This document shows, piece after piece, positions 5,617 to 12,740 of a stretch of DNA of 28,999 bases. The position numbers and the translations under genes were made by a program. Source of the DNA: a virus; the IMG/VR virus record IMGVR_UViG_3300035698_012251, positions 1 to 28,999 of that record; one strand, written 5' to 3'. Within the stretch, counting starts at the first letter, position 1; each line of letters starts with the position of its first letter. The notes beneath the pieces are model-generated. The model made no database searches. It had not been told where the DNA came from and was given only the letters and a program-made list of their open reading frames with translations.

Positions 5617-7037
5617 GGAATATCGTCGTCGTCAGGTTCAGGATCGGAAATGGAAGGACTCGGACTCGTCCGATCTAGATCCGAGGAATCCGAAGAGTCG
5701 GCAGCGAACCGAGAAAATCGTTGTGTAGCCTTATCATAGTACAGAAAGAATCGCCCTGTGGCCCCATTCCTGTGCTTGGCCAATGTGCAGTCAAGCACAT
5801 TGCTAGGATCGTGTCCGTTGGCCTCTATCCCATCAGCTACGTCTTTCGAAGGGTGCGACAGTATCAGAACTAGATCGGCATCCTGTTCTATGGCACCAGA
5901 TTCCCGCAAGTGGGCCATCTTGCGGAACCCGTCGGCTTCCGACTCCGCGGATCGCGCCAGCTGTGATAGTGCAATGATTGGACTGTCGATCTCCTTAGCT
6001 AGTGCCTTCAAGGCATGAGAGATCTCCCCCACTTGTACGTATCGTTGCTCCCGCCCCCCGAGTCCTGGCGGGGTAATCAACTGCAAATAGTCTACGATCA
6101 CAAGCCCCGATCCATGTTCAGCGGTAAACCGACGGATCTTTGATCGCAATCCGGGGACAGTCTGATACCCGGCGTCGTCGATTGTAATAGGTAAGCGTCC
6201 AAGCGAATCGGCCCCTCGCCGCAATGTTGCGGCCTCGTTTTTCCCGAGGGCACCCGTCCTAAGTTTTCCGGACGCAATCCCCGCGAACGAGCCCAACATC
6301 CGTTGAGTCAGTTGTGCGCGCGCCATTTCGAGAGATATATAGAAGACTGGCACACCACGTTTGCTCGCCACTAGTGCATTAGCCAACCCGAACGCTGTCT
6401 TCCCGACCGAGGGCCTCGCGGCCAAGATCACAAGATCCGTCTTCTGCCATCCGCCCGTCAGCCGATCTAGCGCCTCCACTCCCGCAGTAATCCCATTTGG
6501 CATAGACTCGCCCGATACTAGGCGTTCTATGTGCGTCATTGTAGGGCCAACCAGATCCCCTATCGATACCACTTCCCCCGTGTACATACTACGGGCCGCC
6601 GCGAAGGCCATGGAATCGGCCCGGGCGATCACTTCGTCCGTCTCAGTATCGCGATCGCCGGCCATCATGGCGACTTCCCTAGCTCCCTCCCTCAAGTCTC
6701 GACGCACCACAGCATCGCGTACTAACTCAGCGTACTGGGTCGCGTAGCAGGATAAGGGGGCTTCGACCAGCATTTCGCCGATGGTCAAGGTCTGATCGGG
6801 CACTAGATCGGTCACAGACACAGGATCGCACGTCTTGCCTCGACCGTAGAGGGCTAGAATAGCTCCCCAGACGGCCCGTGTCGAACTTTCGGCCATTACC
6901 TCGACCCTAGCCCCCAGAATGGCCACCACGTCGTCCACGACGCAAGGACGGGACAGTATGGCCCCTATTAGAGCCCGTTCAGTGGCGGATATGTCTCTTT
7001 CGTTCATCTGCGAGGGCTCCGAGCTACGTTTCGACAT
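5610..7037 (-). CDS. dnaB: DnaB-family replicative helicase with SSB-like C-terminal tip
   Basis: The 475-residue protein has the DnaB layout. An N-terminal helical domain (ERALIGAILSRP, residues 20-31) is followed by a RecA-like motor with Walker A ARPSVGKT (207-214), Walker B LVIVDYLQL (312-320), SQLAR (358-362) and the AKHRNGATG loop (420-428). It would unwind DNA 5'-3' as a hexamer at the phage replication fork. Residues 446-475 are unusual: a Ser/Asp/Pro-rich linker ends in EPDDDDIPF, matching the acidic protein-docking tip of bacterial SSB. ATG 7037 has a perfect AAGGAGG 9 bases upstream and overlaps the end of the preceding replication gene by 14 bases, consistent with helicase and loader being made together. 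Confidence 0.95.
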   Translation of the reverse strand: MSKRSSEPSQMNERDISATERALIGAILSRPCVVDDVVAILGARVEVMAESSTRAVWGAILALYGRGKTCDPVSVTDLVPDQTLTIGEMLVEAPLSCYATQYAELVRDAVVRRDLREGAREVAMMAGDRDTETDEVIARADSMAFAAARSMYTGEVVSIGDLVGPTMTHIERLVSGESMPNGITAGVEALDRLTGGWQKTDLVILAARPSVGKTAFGLANALVASKRGVPVFYISLEMARAQLTQRMLGSFAGIASGKLRTGALGKNEAATLRRGADSLGRLPITIDDAGYQTVPGLRSKIRRFTAEHGSGLVIVDYLQLITPPGLGGREQRYVQVGEISHALKALAKEIDSPIIALSQLARSAESEADGFRKMAHLRESGAIEQDADLVLILSHPSKDVADGIEANGHDPSNVLDCTLAKHRNGATGRFFLYYDKATQRFSRFAADSSDSSDLDRTSPSPSISDPEPDDDDIPF

Positions 7038-8031
7038 CTAGACCAGCCTCCTTGAGTAACCTCAGCCCCTCTGTGTCTGCAGGACATAAGTCCGACTTGG
7101 CGCCCGTCTTGACCGGTAGCTCATCATCCCACCGTCTACCGTTCAACCAGGTCGCCGGATGGGGGAAGAACTTGATCTCTGTGGGATATCCCTCACTGTC
7201 CTGCCAGGCTACCAGAGAAGCGACAATGCAGTGGGTCAAGTCTGCGTCGGGGAGACCTCCGTCAATCTGCCCCCACGCCTTGCGCGCCCGAACCTTGACC
7301 ACCTTGCGAGGATAGGCGGACCAGAACTCCTCGAATCGTTCGATGTCCTCAGCCGACCACGTCTTGATCCTACTCTTGGCCTGGGGCTTCTTTACCGGGG
7401 GATCATCGTGATCGCCTAGATCATCATGATCGCCAGGATCACCTGGATCACTGAGACCACCAGGATCACCAGGATCACCAAGATTACCAGGCCCCCTAGG
7501 GGATTGATCATCGGAAAAAAAGATCGTATTAAGATCTCCTATCCCCTCCTCTCCTCTCCTTGGTATGCCTGAGCTGTGATCGATCCGTGATCGATCCGTG
7601 CCTGAGCTGTGATCGATCCGTGATCGAGCTGCGCCAATAGTGTCAATCTCCCCCTGTACTGGAAGGATAGATTTGAACTCCCCATCGGCGCCAGTAAAGC
7701 CCTTTGGGGAGGTAACCGGTAAGGGGTATTCGTAGTACGGTCGATGTGTCTTCTGGTCGCGCTCAAAGTCGACTAGTGCGAGGTATTCCTCCCCGTTATC
7801 GGTCTGATATCGGAAGACCTGGCCGAGTCTCACCATTTCGTCTAGTAGGAGGTAGATATCTAAATCGTCCAGTGGGCACAGTGTGATCTTGATGTGGAGC
7901 GGATCATACGGTAGGATCCCGTGGTCGTCAGCTAGATTCCTCATGCCAAGCGATAAGAGCCGCGCCGGAACAGACATCTGGACCCATGGGACACGGGTCC
8001 ACTGCTCTGGTCGTATGCTACGTATACGCAC
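7024..8031 (-). CDS. replication initiator or helicase-loader type protein
   Basis: I choose GTG 8031 (RIRSIRPEQWTRVPWVQ...), which has AGGAG 10 bases upstream and starts just after the stop of the preceding gene, giving 335 residues. The N-terminal domain (LLSLGMRNLADDHGILPYDPLHIK, then DEMVRLGQVFRYQ) is a winged-helix type found in phage replication proteins. A low-complexity middle has RSRIDHSSG twice and a GDPGDPGG-like Gly-Asp region. The C-terminal domain has FEEFWSAYPRKVVKVRARKAW and HPATWLNGRRWDDE, typical of phage replisome organiser and DnaT/DnaD-like proteins that load the helicase. The adjacent DnaB gene supports this. The middle DNA forms a GATC-rich array like the lambda O gene origin arrangement. 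Confidence 0.85.
   Translation of the reverse strand: MRIRSIRPEQWTRVPWVQMSVPARLLSLGMRNLADDHGILPYDPLHIKITLCPLDDLDIYLLLDEMVRLGQVFRYQTDNGEEYLALVDFERDQKTHRPYYEYPLPVTSPKGFTGADGEFKSILPVQGEIDTIGAARSRIDHSSGTDRSRIDHSSGIPRRGEEGIGDLNTIFFSDDQSPRGPGNLGDPGDPGGLSDPGDPGDHDDLGDHDDPPVKKPQAKSRIKTWSAEDIERFEEFWSAYPRKVVKVRARKAWGQIDGGLPDADLTHCIVASLVAWQDSEGYPTEIKFFPHPATWLNGRRWDDELPVKTGAKSDLCPADTEGLRLLKEAGLDVET
7401..7625. other. candidate replication origin: GATC-rich iteron-like array
   Basis: Eighteen GATC sites occur in 225 bp. Eight lie in strict 9-bp phase (7401, 7410, 7419, 7428, 7437, 7446, 7464, 7473). A second cluster, 7578-7625, is formed by two adjacent 33-bp near-repeats (7568-7600 and 7601-7633), each with GATCGATCCGT units. 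Between them lies an A/T-rich patch (7513-7533). Direct repeats plus an AT-rich patch within an initiator gene are the arrangement of the lambda origin. The 9-bp phase also encodes Gly-Asp-x repeats, so a coding explanation is possible. Confidence 0.5.
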
Positions 8032-8033
8032 TA

Positions 8034-8348
8034 CTACTTCTCTCCTACAGTGGTTGGGTGTGTGTTTCCTTTGAGGCGACGAATCCGGTAGCACCAGAAT
8101 CCACGCGGGGGATCTGATCGTGTGGTGAGGGGGGATCCTAGTGCAACAGACCACGCCTTATCCAGGACGAACCTCCGCCGCAGAAACGGGAGCTGGGCGC
8201 GGACCTCAGCTAGGCGCGTTGCCGGACAAGTGGTGTTCAGCATTCGCGCGATCTGGCGCGTGGTGATCCACGTCCGGGGATTCGCGCGGAACCATGCATA
8301 GAGTACCCCCGCGCATGTGCTACGTTTATAGATGCTTCCATGATGCAT
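8034..8348 (-). CDS. winged-helix-like DNA-binding protein
   Basis: The 104-residue protein starts at ATG 8348 (MHHGSIYKRSTCAGVLYAW) with AGGGAGG 7 bases upstream. Residues 25-55 (NPRTWITTRQIARMLNTTCPATRLAEVRAQL) fit a helix-turn-helix of the type that recognises DNA in small phage regulators, followed by a basic strand region ending FWCYRIRRLKGN, which could be the wing. It stops 3 bases before the initiator gene start, so the two are co-translated. It is probably a regulator or replication accessory protein. I infer the fold from the pattern only. Confidence 0.72.
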   Translation of the reverse strand: MHHGSIYKRSTCAGVLYAWFRANPRTWITTRQIARMLNTTCPATRLAEVRAQLPFLRRRFVLDKAWSVALGSPLTTRSDPPRGFWCYRIRRLKGNTHPTTVGEK

Positions 8349-8484
8349 TGTACTACCTCCCTAGGCGTAGTTCTATCGTAGGTGATTCGGTAATGGGGCG
8401 CGGCAGGACGGGAGAGAATCGCCCCGCCGCGCCAGAAATCCACACGCGACAACAGGCCACGCGAGGACAGGGATCCGAACTGTA
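8349..8484. other. short intergenic gap
   Basis: This 136-base gap holds no supported gene. It has TGTACTA words at both ends (8349-8355 and 8481-8487) and a GC-rich stretch; I see no convincing promoter or hairpin with a U-tract. Confidence 0.5.
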
Positions 8485-8907
8485 CTATTCCTGCGTCTCA
8501 GTCACCGAAAAAACGCGGGCCGCTTCGGCAGGGGTGGCCCGGACAGGAACGCCGATTTCCCAGAGCCGGATCTGCTCTGCTGTGACAGTGCCGCCCCGCT
8601 TGCGTGCTTTGCGCGCTTCGTTGACCAGTTCGGCCGTTCGCTCCAAGGTCAACCCGGCATCGATTCGGGCTTCCCGTAGCAGGTGACCAGTAGGGGGGGT
8701 GAGCCCCAGGAGCCAGTCGGCCGATACGCCGAGTTCACGCGCCAACTTGGTCAAGATCTTTCCGCCGGGAACATTCGCGTCTTTTTCGAGACGGGGTACA
8801 TCCCAGTGGCGAAGCTCTGCGGCGAGCATCAGATTGTATGGGGAGAATCCGATACCGAGCCGCGCCGCGCGCAGCCGTTTACCAATAGTGTCAAGTTTGG
8901 GTCTCAT
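8485..8907 (-). CDS. double helix-turn-helix (XRE-type) regulator
   Basis: ATG 8907 follows AAGAGGAG at good spacing. The frame is open further upstream, but that part covers the untranslated leader and lacks a ribosome site. The 140-residue protein begins MRPKLDTIGKRLRAARL. Its first domain (residues 5-68) ends with KILTKLARELGVSADWLLGL, the classic last helices of a Cro/C1-type repressor. A second related unit (71-135, beginning LLREARIDAGLTLERTAELV) has a longer insertion and ends PAEAARVFSVTE. The arrangement suggests two XRE-like folds in one chain. As first gene of the P4 transcript it may control its own operon and possibly the early promoters. Confidence 0.85.
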   Translation of the reverse strand: MRPKLDTIGKRLRAARLGIGFSPYNLMLAAELRHWDVPRLEKDANVPGGKILTKLARELGVSADWLLGLTPPTGHLLREARIDAGLTLERTAELVNEARKARKRGGTVTAEQIRLWEIGVPVRATPAEAARVFSVTETQE

Positions 8908-9096
8908 GTACTGTACTCCTCTTGTAGGTATCCTGTTGTTCTGGCTGCCTATGCGTCCAGCCGGAACCGCTCGGGGTCCGGCTTGAGGCACCAGGCTATG
9001 CGGTATGGAAATGCTCGATGCGGACCGAACCATCGGGCCAAATGCTCTCGACAAGTGTCCCGGTCCCCTTGCCTGGTCTCGTTTCAACTTGCCCCC
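8908..9096 (-). promoter_or_regulatory. long leader of the regulator operon
   Basis: From the likely start site of P4 (about 9090) to the regulator ATG is roughly 180 bases. It contains the second copy of the 44-bp hairpin repeat (8991-8948). Several short frames cross it without a ribosome site; one ends SIWPDGSVRIEHFHTA and then a TAG just before the repeat, which could be a decayed or leader peptide. Such a long structured leader could be a control point. Confidence 0.4.
8948..8991. repeat. 44-bp hairpin repeat, copy 2
   Basis: This is identical to 3535-3578 and lies in the leader of the regulator gene, upstream of its ribosome site. AGCCGGA and TCCGGCT arms form the stem. As in copy 1, a TAG stop codon precedes it on the minus strand. 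Confidence 0.85.
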
Positions 9097-9125
9097 ATTG
9101 TATCACATTGCGCGATAGAAGTCAA
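9097..9125 (-). promoter_or_regulatory. sigma-70 promoter P4 (regulator and replication operon)
   Basis: On the minus strand, TTGACT (9125-9120), a 17-base spacer and TACAAT (9102-9097, preceded by TG) follow an A-rich tract. The upstream AAAAAAAGTC next to the -35 is identical to P2 and P3. It serves 8907-8485 and probably the genes through the helicase. Confidence 0.9.
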
Positions 9126-9180
9126 GACTTTTTTTGTTTCTTTTTTCGCCCCTTATTCTGGGGCTCGCCTGCTGTGTCGC

Positions 9181-9489
9181 TTAGGGGGTGAAGTCTTCGT
9201 GCTCACACGCATGGAACAGGGTCACTACTAGGCGCCTATCGTAGCTCCACTGATCACGGCTTTCGTGGGGATGGTAATCCCGCACCATCCCTCGTTCGAC
9301 GGCCTCCGCGGCGGCCCGGATCTGTGCTTTGGTTCCGATGTACAATTCGAGGTGCGCCCCTGCCTCTTTTTCGTGTCCGGGCTGATCCCAGACTTCGCCC
9401 TCCTTTGGCCACACACGCGCACCCGCGCGTAAGTAACCCTCACGCATACATCCCACAACCATACAATTCGGTCCGCGTTCGTGCAACAT
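9181..9489 (-). CDS. hypothetical protein, 102 residues
   Basis: ATG 9489 follows TAGGAGG with a GTAGTACA spacer, the same spacer sequence seen before the 8348 start. The product begins MLHERGPNCMVVGCMREGYL and has a LELYIGTKAQIRAAAEAVERGMV segment likely to form a strand then a helix, and a His/Asp-rich end (FHACEHEDFTP). It is the last gene of the P5 transcript, just upstream of P4. I recognise no family. The coding call rests on ribosome site, codon structure and tight packing with the upstream gene. Confidence 0.72.
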   Translation of the reverse strand: MLHERGPNCMVVGCMREGYLRAGARVWPKEGEVWDQPGHEKEAGAHLELYIGTKAQIRAAAEAVERGMVRDYHPHESRDQWSYDRRLVVTLFHACEHEDFTP

Positions 9490-9501
9490 TGTACTACCCT
9501 C

Positions 9502-10464
9502 CTAGGTTGTTTCCCGATCTATTTCAACGCCTTGGTTCTCTAACTGTTCAAGGACCCACCATACCACACCCGCCTCCGTGTGGAACCTTGAGTCATTGTG
9601 TGCGACCTCGATGGCCTCATCGCCCACGTCAGCAGGTAGGGGGACTTGGGTCCAGGGGGCTCCGTAGGATCCGTGTGGCAGGTAGACCCTCAAGACTCGC
9701 CGCATGCCGGCGCTCAATCCCTCAAGTAGTGCAAACGATATCCTACGTTGTGCATCAGGGTGACACAGGGCGAAATATAGCTCATCTAGATCAAGAGGTT
9801 CGTCCGGCATCTTAAGGGTGATGACATCCGCATAACCAACCGAAGTCTGGCAAGCCTTGCGCTGGCGACTTCTTGCGACATTACAGGTCGAAAACGAAAC
9901 GAGGATCTCAACGCGAAATCCTGCCGACTCAAGTGCGTCACATAGTACAGCCACCGCGGCCCCTCGCCGATGGTATTCGACCGGCAGCCAGTCGAATGTC
10001 GCAGATCCGTGTAATGCTACAGTGATGACCTTCCCGCGTTTGGCCTGGAGTGTCGCGCGAAATCCTCGCATACAATCCGGGCGCCCTTGCAGATACCGGC
10101 CGATGTTTACCCCAGCCCCAGCGACCGTCCAGTGTCCAGTTTGCCTGTAGTCCCTTGGGGCCCCCTTGACGGCCGCCAGGACTCTCTGGCGCAAGGGCTC
10201 GACGATGGCCCTGCCTTCCGGCCATCCGTCCTTGGCGAGCTTCAGGGCTTCGGCATATGTGCCCGTTCCCCAGAACTTCGAGTTAGCCTGTATCCTCACT
10301 ACCCTCGTAGAAGCCTGGCCTCCTAGTTTGGGGTCCGTGGCCTCCGGACTGTCAACGGCGACTTGTGACGCGCCCACGAAGTCCAGCCAAGAAGGATAAT
10401 CCCGAACTAGCCGTCCTGTCACCAGACCGTTGTCGGTCTTGAGCGTGTTGATCCGTTCGTTCAT
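9502..10464 (-). CDS. probable partner protein of the MoxR-like ATPase
   Basis: The 320-residue product begins MNERINTLKTDNGLV, with GGGGAG 10 bases upstream, only 4 bases after the ATPase gene. The first 60 residues form a variable region; a PRDYRQTGHWTVAGAGVNIGRYLQGRPDCM segment follows. The central part (146-190) is strand-helix-strand: VITVALHGS, a RRGAAVAVLCDALESAGF helix, then RVEILVSF. This is the topology of the first half of a von Willebrand A or similar Rossmann fold, but the DxSxS metal motif is absent. MoxR ATPases usually pair with VWA proteins, so I infer that this is a degenerate or analogous partner. The pairing recurs, as I recall, in other phages, with no known role. Confidence 0.7.
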   Translation of the reverse strand: MNERINTLKTDNGLVTGRLVRDYPSWLDFVGASQVAVDSPEATDPKLGGQASTRVVRIQANSKFWGTGTYAEALKLAKDGWPEGRAIVEPLRQRVLAAVKGAPRDYRQTGHWTVAGAGVNIGRYLQGRPDCMRGFRATLQAKRGKVITVALHGSATFDWLPVEYHRRGAAVAVLCDALESAGFRVEILVSFSTCNVARSRQRKACQTSVGYADVITLKMPDEPLDLDELYFALCHPDAQRRISFALLEGLSAGMRRVLRVYLPHGSYGAPWTQVPLPADVGDEAIEVAHNDSRFHTEAGVVWWVLEQLENQGVEIDRETT

Positions 10465-10468
10465 GACC

Positions 10469-11596
10469 CTAGTTCTCCCCGTCTGTTCTGATAGCTGCCT
10501 TCACGCGGCGTTCGACGTCTTGCGACATCCGAGACCAGATCAATCCCTGCTCAACCCACTTGCGGGCTACACCTGCCTCTAATACCTGCCATCCGATAAT
10601 GGTTGCCCGAGGACTGATGATGATCCGCGCGTCTAGACTGGCGATGATCTTCCGAACCCTCAAGACTAGTCCAAGCCATTCTTGGGGCGTGGTCTGATTC
10701 CCGCGGGCAGGTAAGGGATTGATCTTCAGGGGCTCGGGACAACGCGCGCCGATCAAGGCTGCCTCCAGACTGGGATCATAGGGAAAATCGAGCAAGTAGA
10801 ATCGGTCGACCGTCGCCGCGTCGAGTTGGACGCGTCCGACATATTGGCGGTTGGCCCCCTGTAGTGCTGTATTGGCACTGCCGATGAAGCGGAAGTCCGG
10901 ATGCCGTGGGACTTCACGATCTGGGAATGCGCAGTGCTCGTTAGCTAGGGCACTGTTCAGGGCCACCATAACCTCCGCGGGTCCTGCGTCCAGCTCATCG
11001 AGCAAGAACACGCCACCGGATTCCCAGCACTTCCGGAAGCTAGTCGACACATACTGCCCCTGTGCGTCCATGTAACCCACCAGGGCGACTTCGGTCGATT
11101 GGATGCACAGGGACTGCTGGCCGAAATCGAGCCCTAGGGCTCGGGCCACGGAACGGGCAATGTGGCTCTTGCCGCTACCTGCGGGGCCTACTAGACAGGT
11201 TGTGATATTGGCTTCCATCAGGCGCAGGACCAGCGGAAAATAGGCGTGTTGCAATCCTAGCTCAACCTCTGGAACCTTGGGATCCCGCCTACGGATCGTG
11301 ATGGTCGCCGCCGACGGTCCGACCGGATCGATCTTCTGTGCCGCCAGGGCCGCCAGGGCCTCCTGTCGGGCAATCTTGCGGATGCTCGCCAGATCAAGAT
11401 CCGTTGTCCCCTTGTCACCTTCCCCCCCGCCGTCTTTTTCGATTATGATGGTATCACGGGGGACGATCGCCCCGTCCGATTCGAGGAACCGATCTAGATC
11501 CGCCTGTGAGGCTGCTGCAACCCACGTTCGCCGGATGTGCAAGTCCTTGCACATTTCCCGCACCCTTGCCCGTTTCTCTTGGCCCAAAGTCCGCAT
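10469..11596 (-). CDS. MoxR/CbbQ-type AAA+ ATPase
   Basis: I choose ATG 11596 (MRTLGQEKRARVREMCKDL), which has AGGAG 10 bases upstream. A TTG 48 bases earlier lacks a ribosome site. The 375-residue protein has an N-terminal basic helix and acidic Gly-rich linker, then an AAA+ core: Walker A GPAGSGKS (137-144), Walker B FLLDELD (197-203), sensor-1-type FIGSANT (237-243) and a DAATVDRF arginine-finger region (259-266). This is the layout of MoxR/CbbQ ATPases, which use ATP to remodel or insert metal into partner protein complexes. The downstream gene is the likely partner. In a phage it could act in assembly, host takeover or defence avoidance; the sequence does not decide. Confidence 0.9.
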   Translation of the reverse strand: MRTLGQEKRARVREMCKDLHIRRTWVAAASQADLDRFLESDGAIVPRDTIIIEKDGGGEGDKGTTDLDLASIRKIARQEALAALAAQKIDPVGPSAATITIRRRDPKVPEVELGLQHAYFPLVLRLMEANITTCLVGPAGSGKSHIARSVARALGLDFGQQSLCIQSTEVALVGYMDAQGQYVSTSFRKCWESGGVFLLDELDAGPAEVMVALNSALANEHCAFPDREVPRHPDFRFIGSANTALQGANRQYVGRVQLDAATVDRFYLLDFPYDPSLEAALIGARCPEPLKINPLPARGNQTTPQEWLGLVLRVRKIIASLDARIIISPRATIIGWQVLEAGVARKWVEQGLIWSRMSQDVERRVKAAIRTDGEN

Positions 11597-11660
11597 TAGA
11601 TTCGCTCTCCTGTGATTAGGATCTAGCCAGCCCCAAGTGGACAAAATGCCGTGTTGTTGT

Positions 11661-11688
11661 GCGCCCCAGGCCCGCAGGCCCAGGGCGC
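11661..11688 (-). terminator. GC-rich hairpin between unknown gene and ATPase gene
   Basis: GCGCCC and GGGCGC arms flank inner GGCC pairs. On the minus strand only a distant TTTT follows (about 15 bases away). It lies between the 12058-11699 stop and the ATPase start and may attenuate transcription. Confidence 0.4.
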
Positions 11689-11698
11689 GGCGGCAGAC

Positions 11699-12058
11699 CT
11701 AATACAGCGCGGAAATCTGCAAGGCCATCAGTTGCTCTGCAACGTCGGCGAGATCACTCTCAGATACCGGCACATTGTGCAGGCTGCCAATGGGCCGGCA
11801 AAATGCATCCTTGTGCGCCTTGCAATAATCCGCAGTATTAGCCGCGGTAAGTCCATCACAGACACTACCCTGTGAGCGCCAAACCCACAGGCCATCCTTG
11901 CGCTTGGCCGCGCAATAATCCACGACACCAATACGATGCCCACGAGGATAACCCCACAGCCAACCGCCCATGCGCATATTGATACGCGCTGTGGTGTGCA
12001 TCGGAGCACCAAACATGTCAATCGGCTCCCATGTCTCGCTCTTCGTCGTCTCGCTCAT
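11699..12058 (-). CDS. hypothetical protein, 119 residues
   Basis: ATG 12058 follows AAGGAG at 7-8 bases. The product begins MSETTKSETWEPIDMFGAPMH and contains a glycine/tryptophan-rich strand region (MRMGGWLWGYPRGHRIGVVDYC) with a KRKDGLWVWRSQG segment, resembling a small beta domain. Four cysteines at YCAAK, VCDG, YCKAH and FCRP could bind metal or be structural. The C-terminal third is helical and acidic. It is first in the P5 transcript ahead of the MoxR pair. I recognise no family. Confidence 0.75.
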   Translation of the reverse strand: MSETTKSETWEPIDMFGAPMHTTARINMRMGGWLWGYPRGHRIGVVDYCAAKRKDGLWVWRSQGSVCDGLTAANTADYCKAHKDAFCRPIGSLHNVPVSESDLADVAEQLMALQISALY

Positions 12059-12106
12059 TGTCTCTCTCCTTGGGCTCCCGCCCTGTTGCGTCCCTTTGAC
12101 AATCTA

Positions 12107-12135
12107 CTTATATCATACCCGGCCCCGTATGTCAA
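12107..12135 (-). promoter_or_regulatory. sigma-70 promoter P5 (AAA-ATPase operon)
   Basis: On the minus strand, TTGACA (12135-12130), a 17-base spacer and TATAAG (12112-12107, preceded by TGA) lie about 50 bases upstream of ATG 12058. AAAATAAGGCAAAAAA lies upstream of the -35. Confidence 0.82.
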
Positions 12136-12241
12136 GAGGTTTTTTGCCTTATTTTCCCTAGCGTCACCCACAATCCAACAATCACCAATGTTTGCAGGGG
12201 TATCATGAGCAAAAAAAAGATCCATAATTCGTGAAATAGGC

Positions 12242-12379
12242 CCCGGATTGGGGGTCCGGGTCACAGAATACCGCCCCCTGAACGGGGGATCCCGATCATA
12301 GAACGAGCCCCCAAAGGGGTGGGATCCCTTGGGGGGCTCGGAATGCGTCGGAACAGACCGATGGGGGCTACACTGTTCC
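12242..12379 (-). terminator. cluster of four hairpins after the lysis genes
   Basis: The gap 12136-12402 has no supported gene. In order on the minus strand it has: GGAACAG/CTGTTCC arms (12379-12373 and 12356-12350); a 14-bp stem with one mismatch (12339-12326 and 12318-12305); CCCCC/GGGGG (12288-12274); and CCCGGA/TCCGGG (12260-12242). A T8 run follows at 12218-12211. Together they probably end the late transcript before P5, although no single hairpin is directly followed by a U-tract. Confidence 0.55.
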
Positions 12380-12402
12380 GCGCTATGCGAGACGGTTACC
12401 TA

Positions 12403-12675
12403 CTAGGGGGGCTGTGGGGGATGAGACCAAGGCCACCACACCCACAAAGGGCTCCCGTCTGCAGATCGGTTTTTCCGGTAATTGTCAAGGGCCTTGATCA
12501 GGCCCAAGACTAGCGGAAGAATCAGGGTAGGCCACAGCTCCCGGAATTGAGCATAGGACTCGGGAAGTGAGACTGCTAGTACAGTCCCACCAACACCGAA
12601 TGTGGCCACCAGAAACGTCAGGATCGACTTCCACAGTGTAGTAGCGAGCCTGTATCTTTCATCTGCCCTACTCAT
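12403..12675 (-). CDS. holin-like membrane protein
   Basis: ATG 12675 has GGGAGG 9 bases upstream. The frame is open to a TTG at 12744, but I see no ribosome site there. The 90-residue protein has two hydrophobic segments: SILTFLVATFGVGGTVLAVSL (about residues 17-37) and LWPTLILPLVLGLIKAL (47-63). They are joined by a short charged loop and followed by a basic DNYRKNR and a Trp/Pro-rich tail. The pattern 'LWP-lilPlvlGliKAldNYrKN' is one I associate with a phage holin family. Holins form holes in the inner membrane at a set time so that the endolysin reaches the wall. It is the last gene of the lysis cassette. Confidence 0.75.
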   Translation of the reverse strand: MSRADERYRLATTLWKSILTFLVATFGVGGTVLAVSLPESYAQFRELWPTLILPLVLGLIKALDNYRKNRSADGSPLWVWWPWSHPPQPP

Positions 12676-12740
12676 CCATACTGTCCTCCCTTCTGTGTTC
12701 GGTGGTTTGTCGGACCAATCTACTTGCCCATCATGGCGCT

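Noticed and set aside
8237-8452. Minus-strand frame overlapping the 8348-8034 gene
   Set aside because: It has no ribosome site and mostly overlaps, in another frame, a gene with good start and pattern.
8908-9087. Longer start for the XRE regulator
   Set aside because: The upstream extension is low in helix pattern and lies in the P4 leader; ATG 8907 has a strong GAGGAG and begins the recognised domain.
12055-12264. Minus-strand frame of 69 codons upstream of the 12058 gene
   Set aside because: It spans promoter P5 and its A-rich upstream tract, has no ribosome site, and its composition is unlike neighbouring genes.
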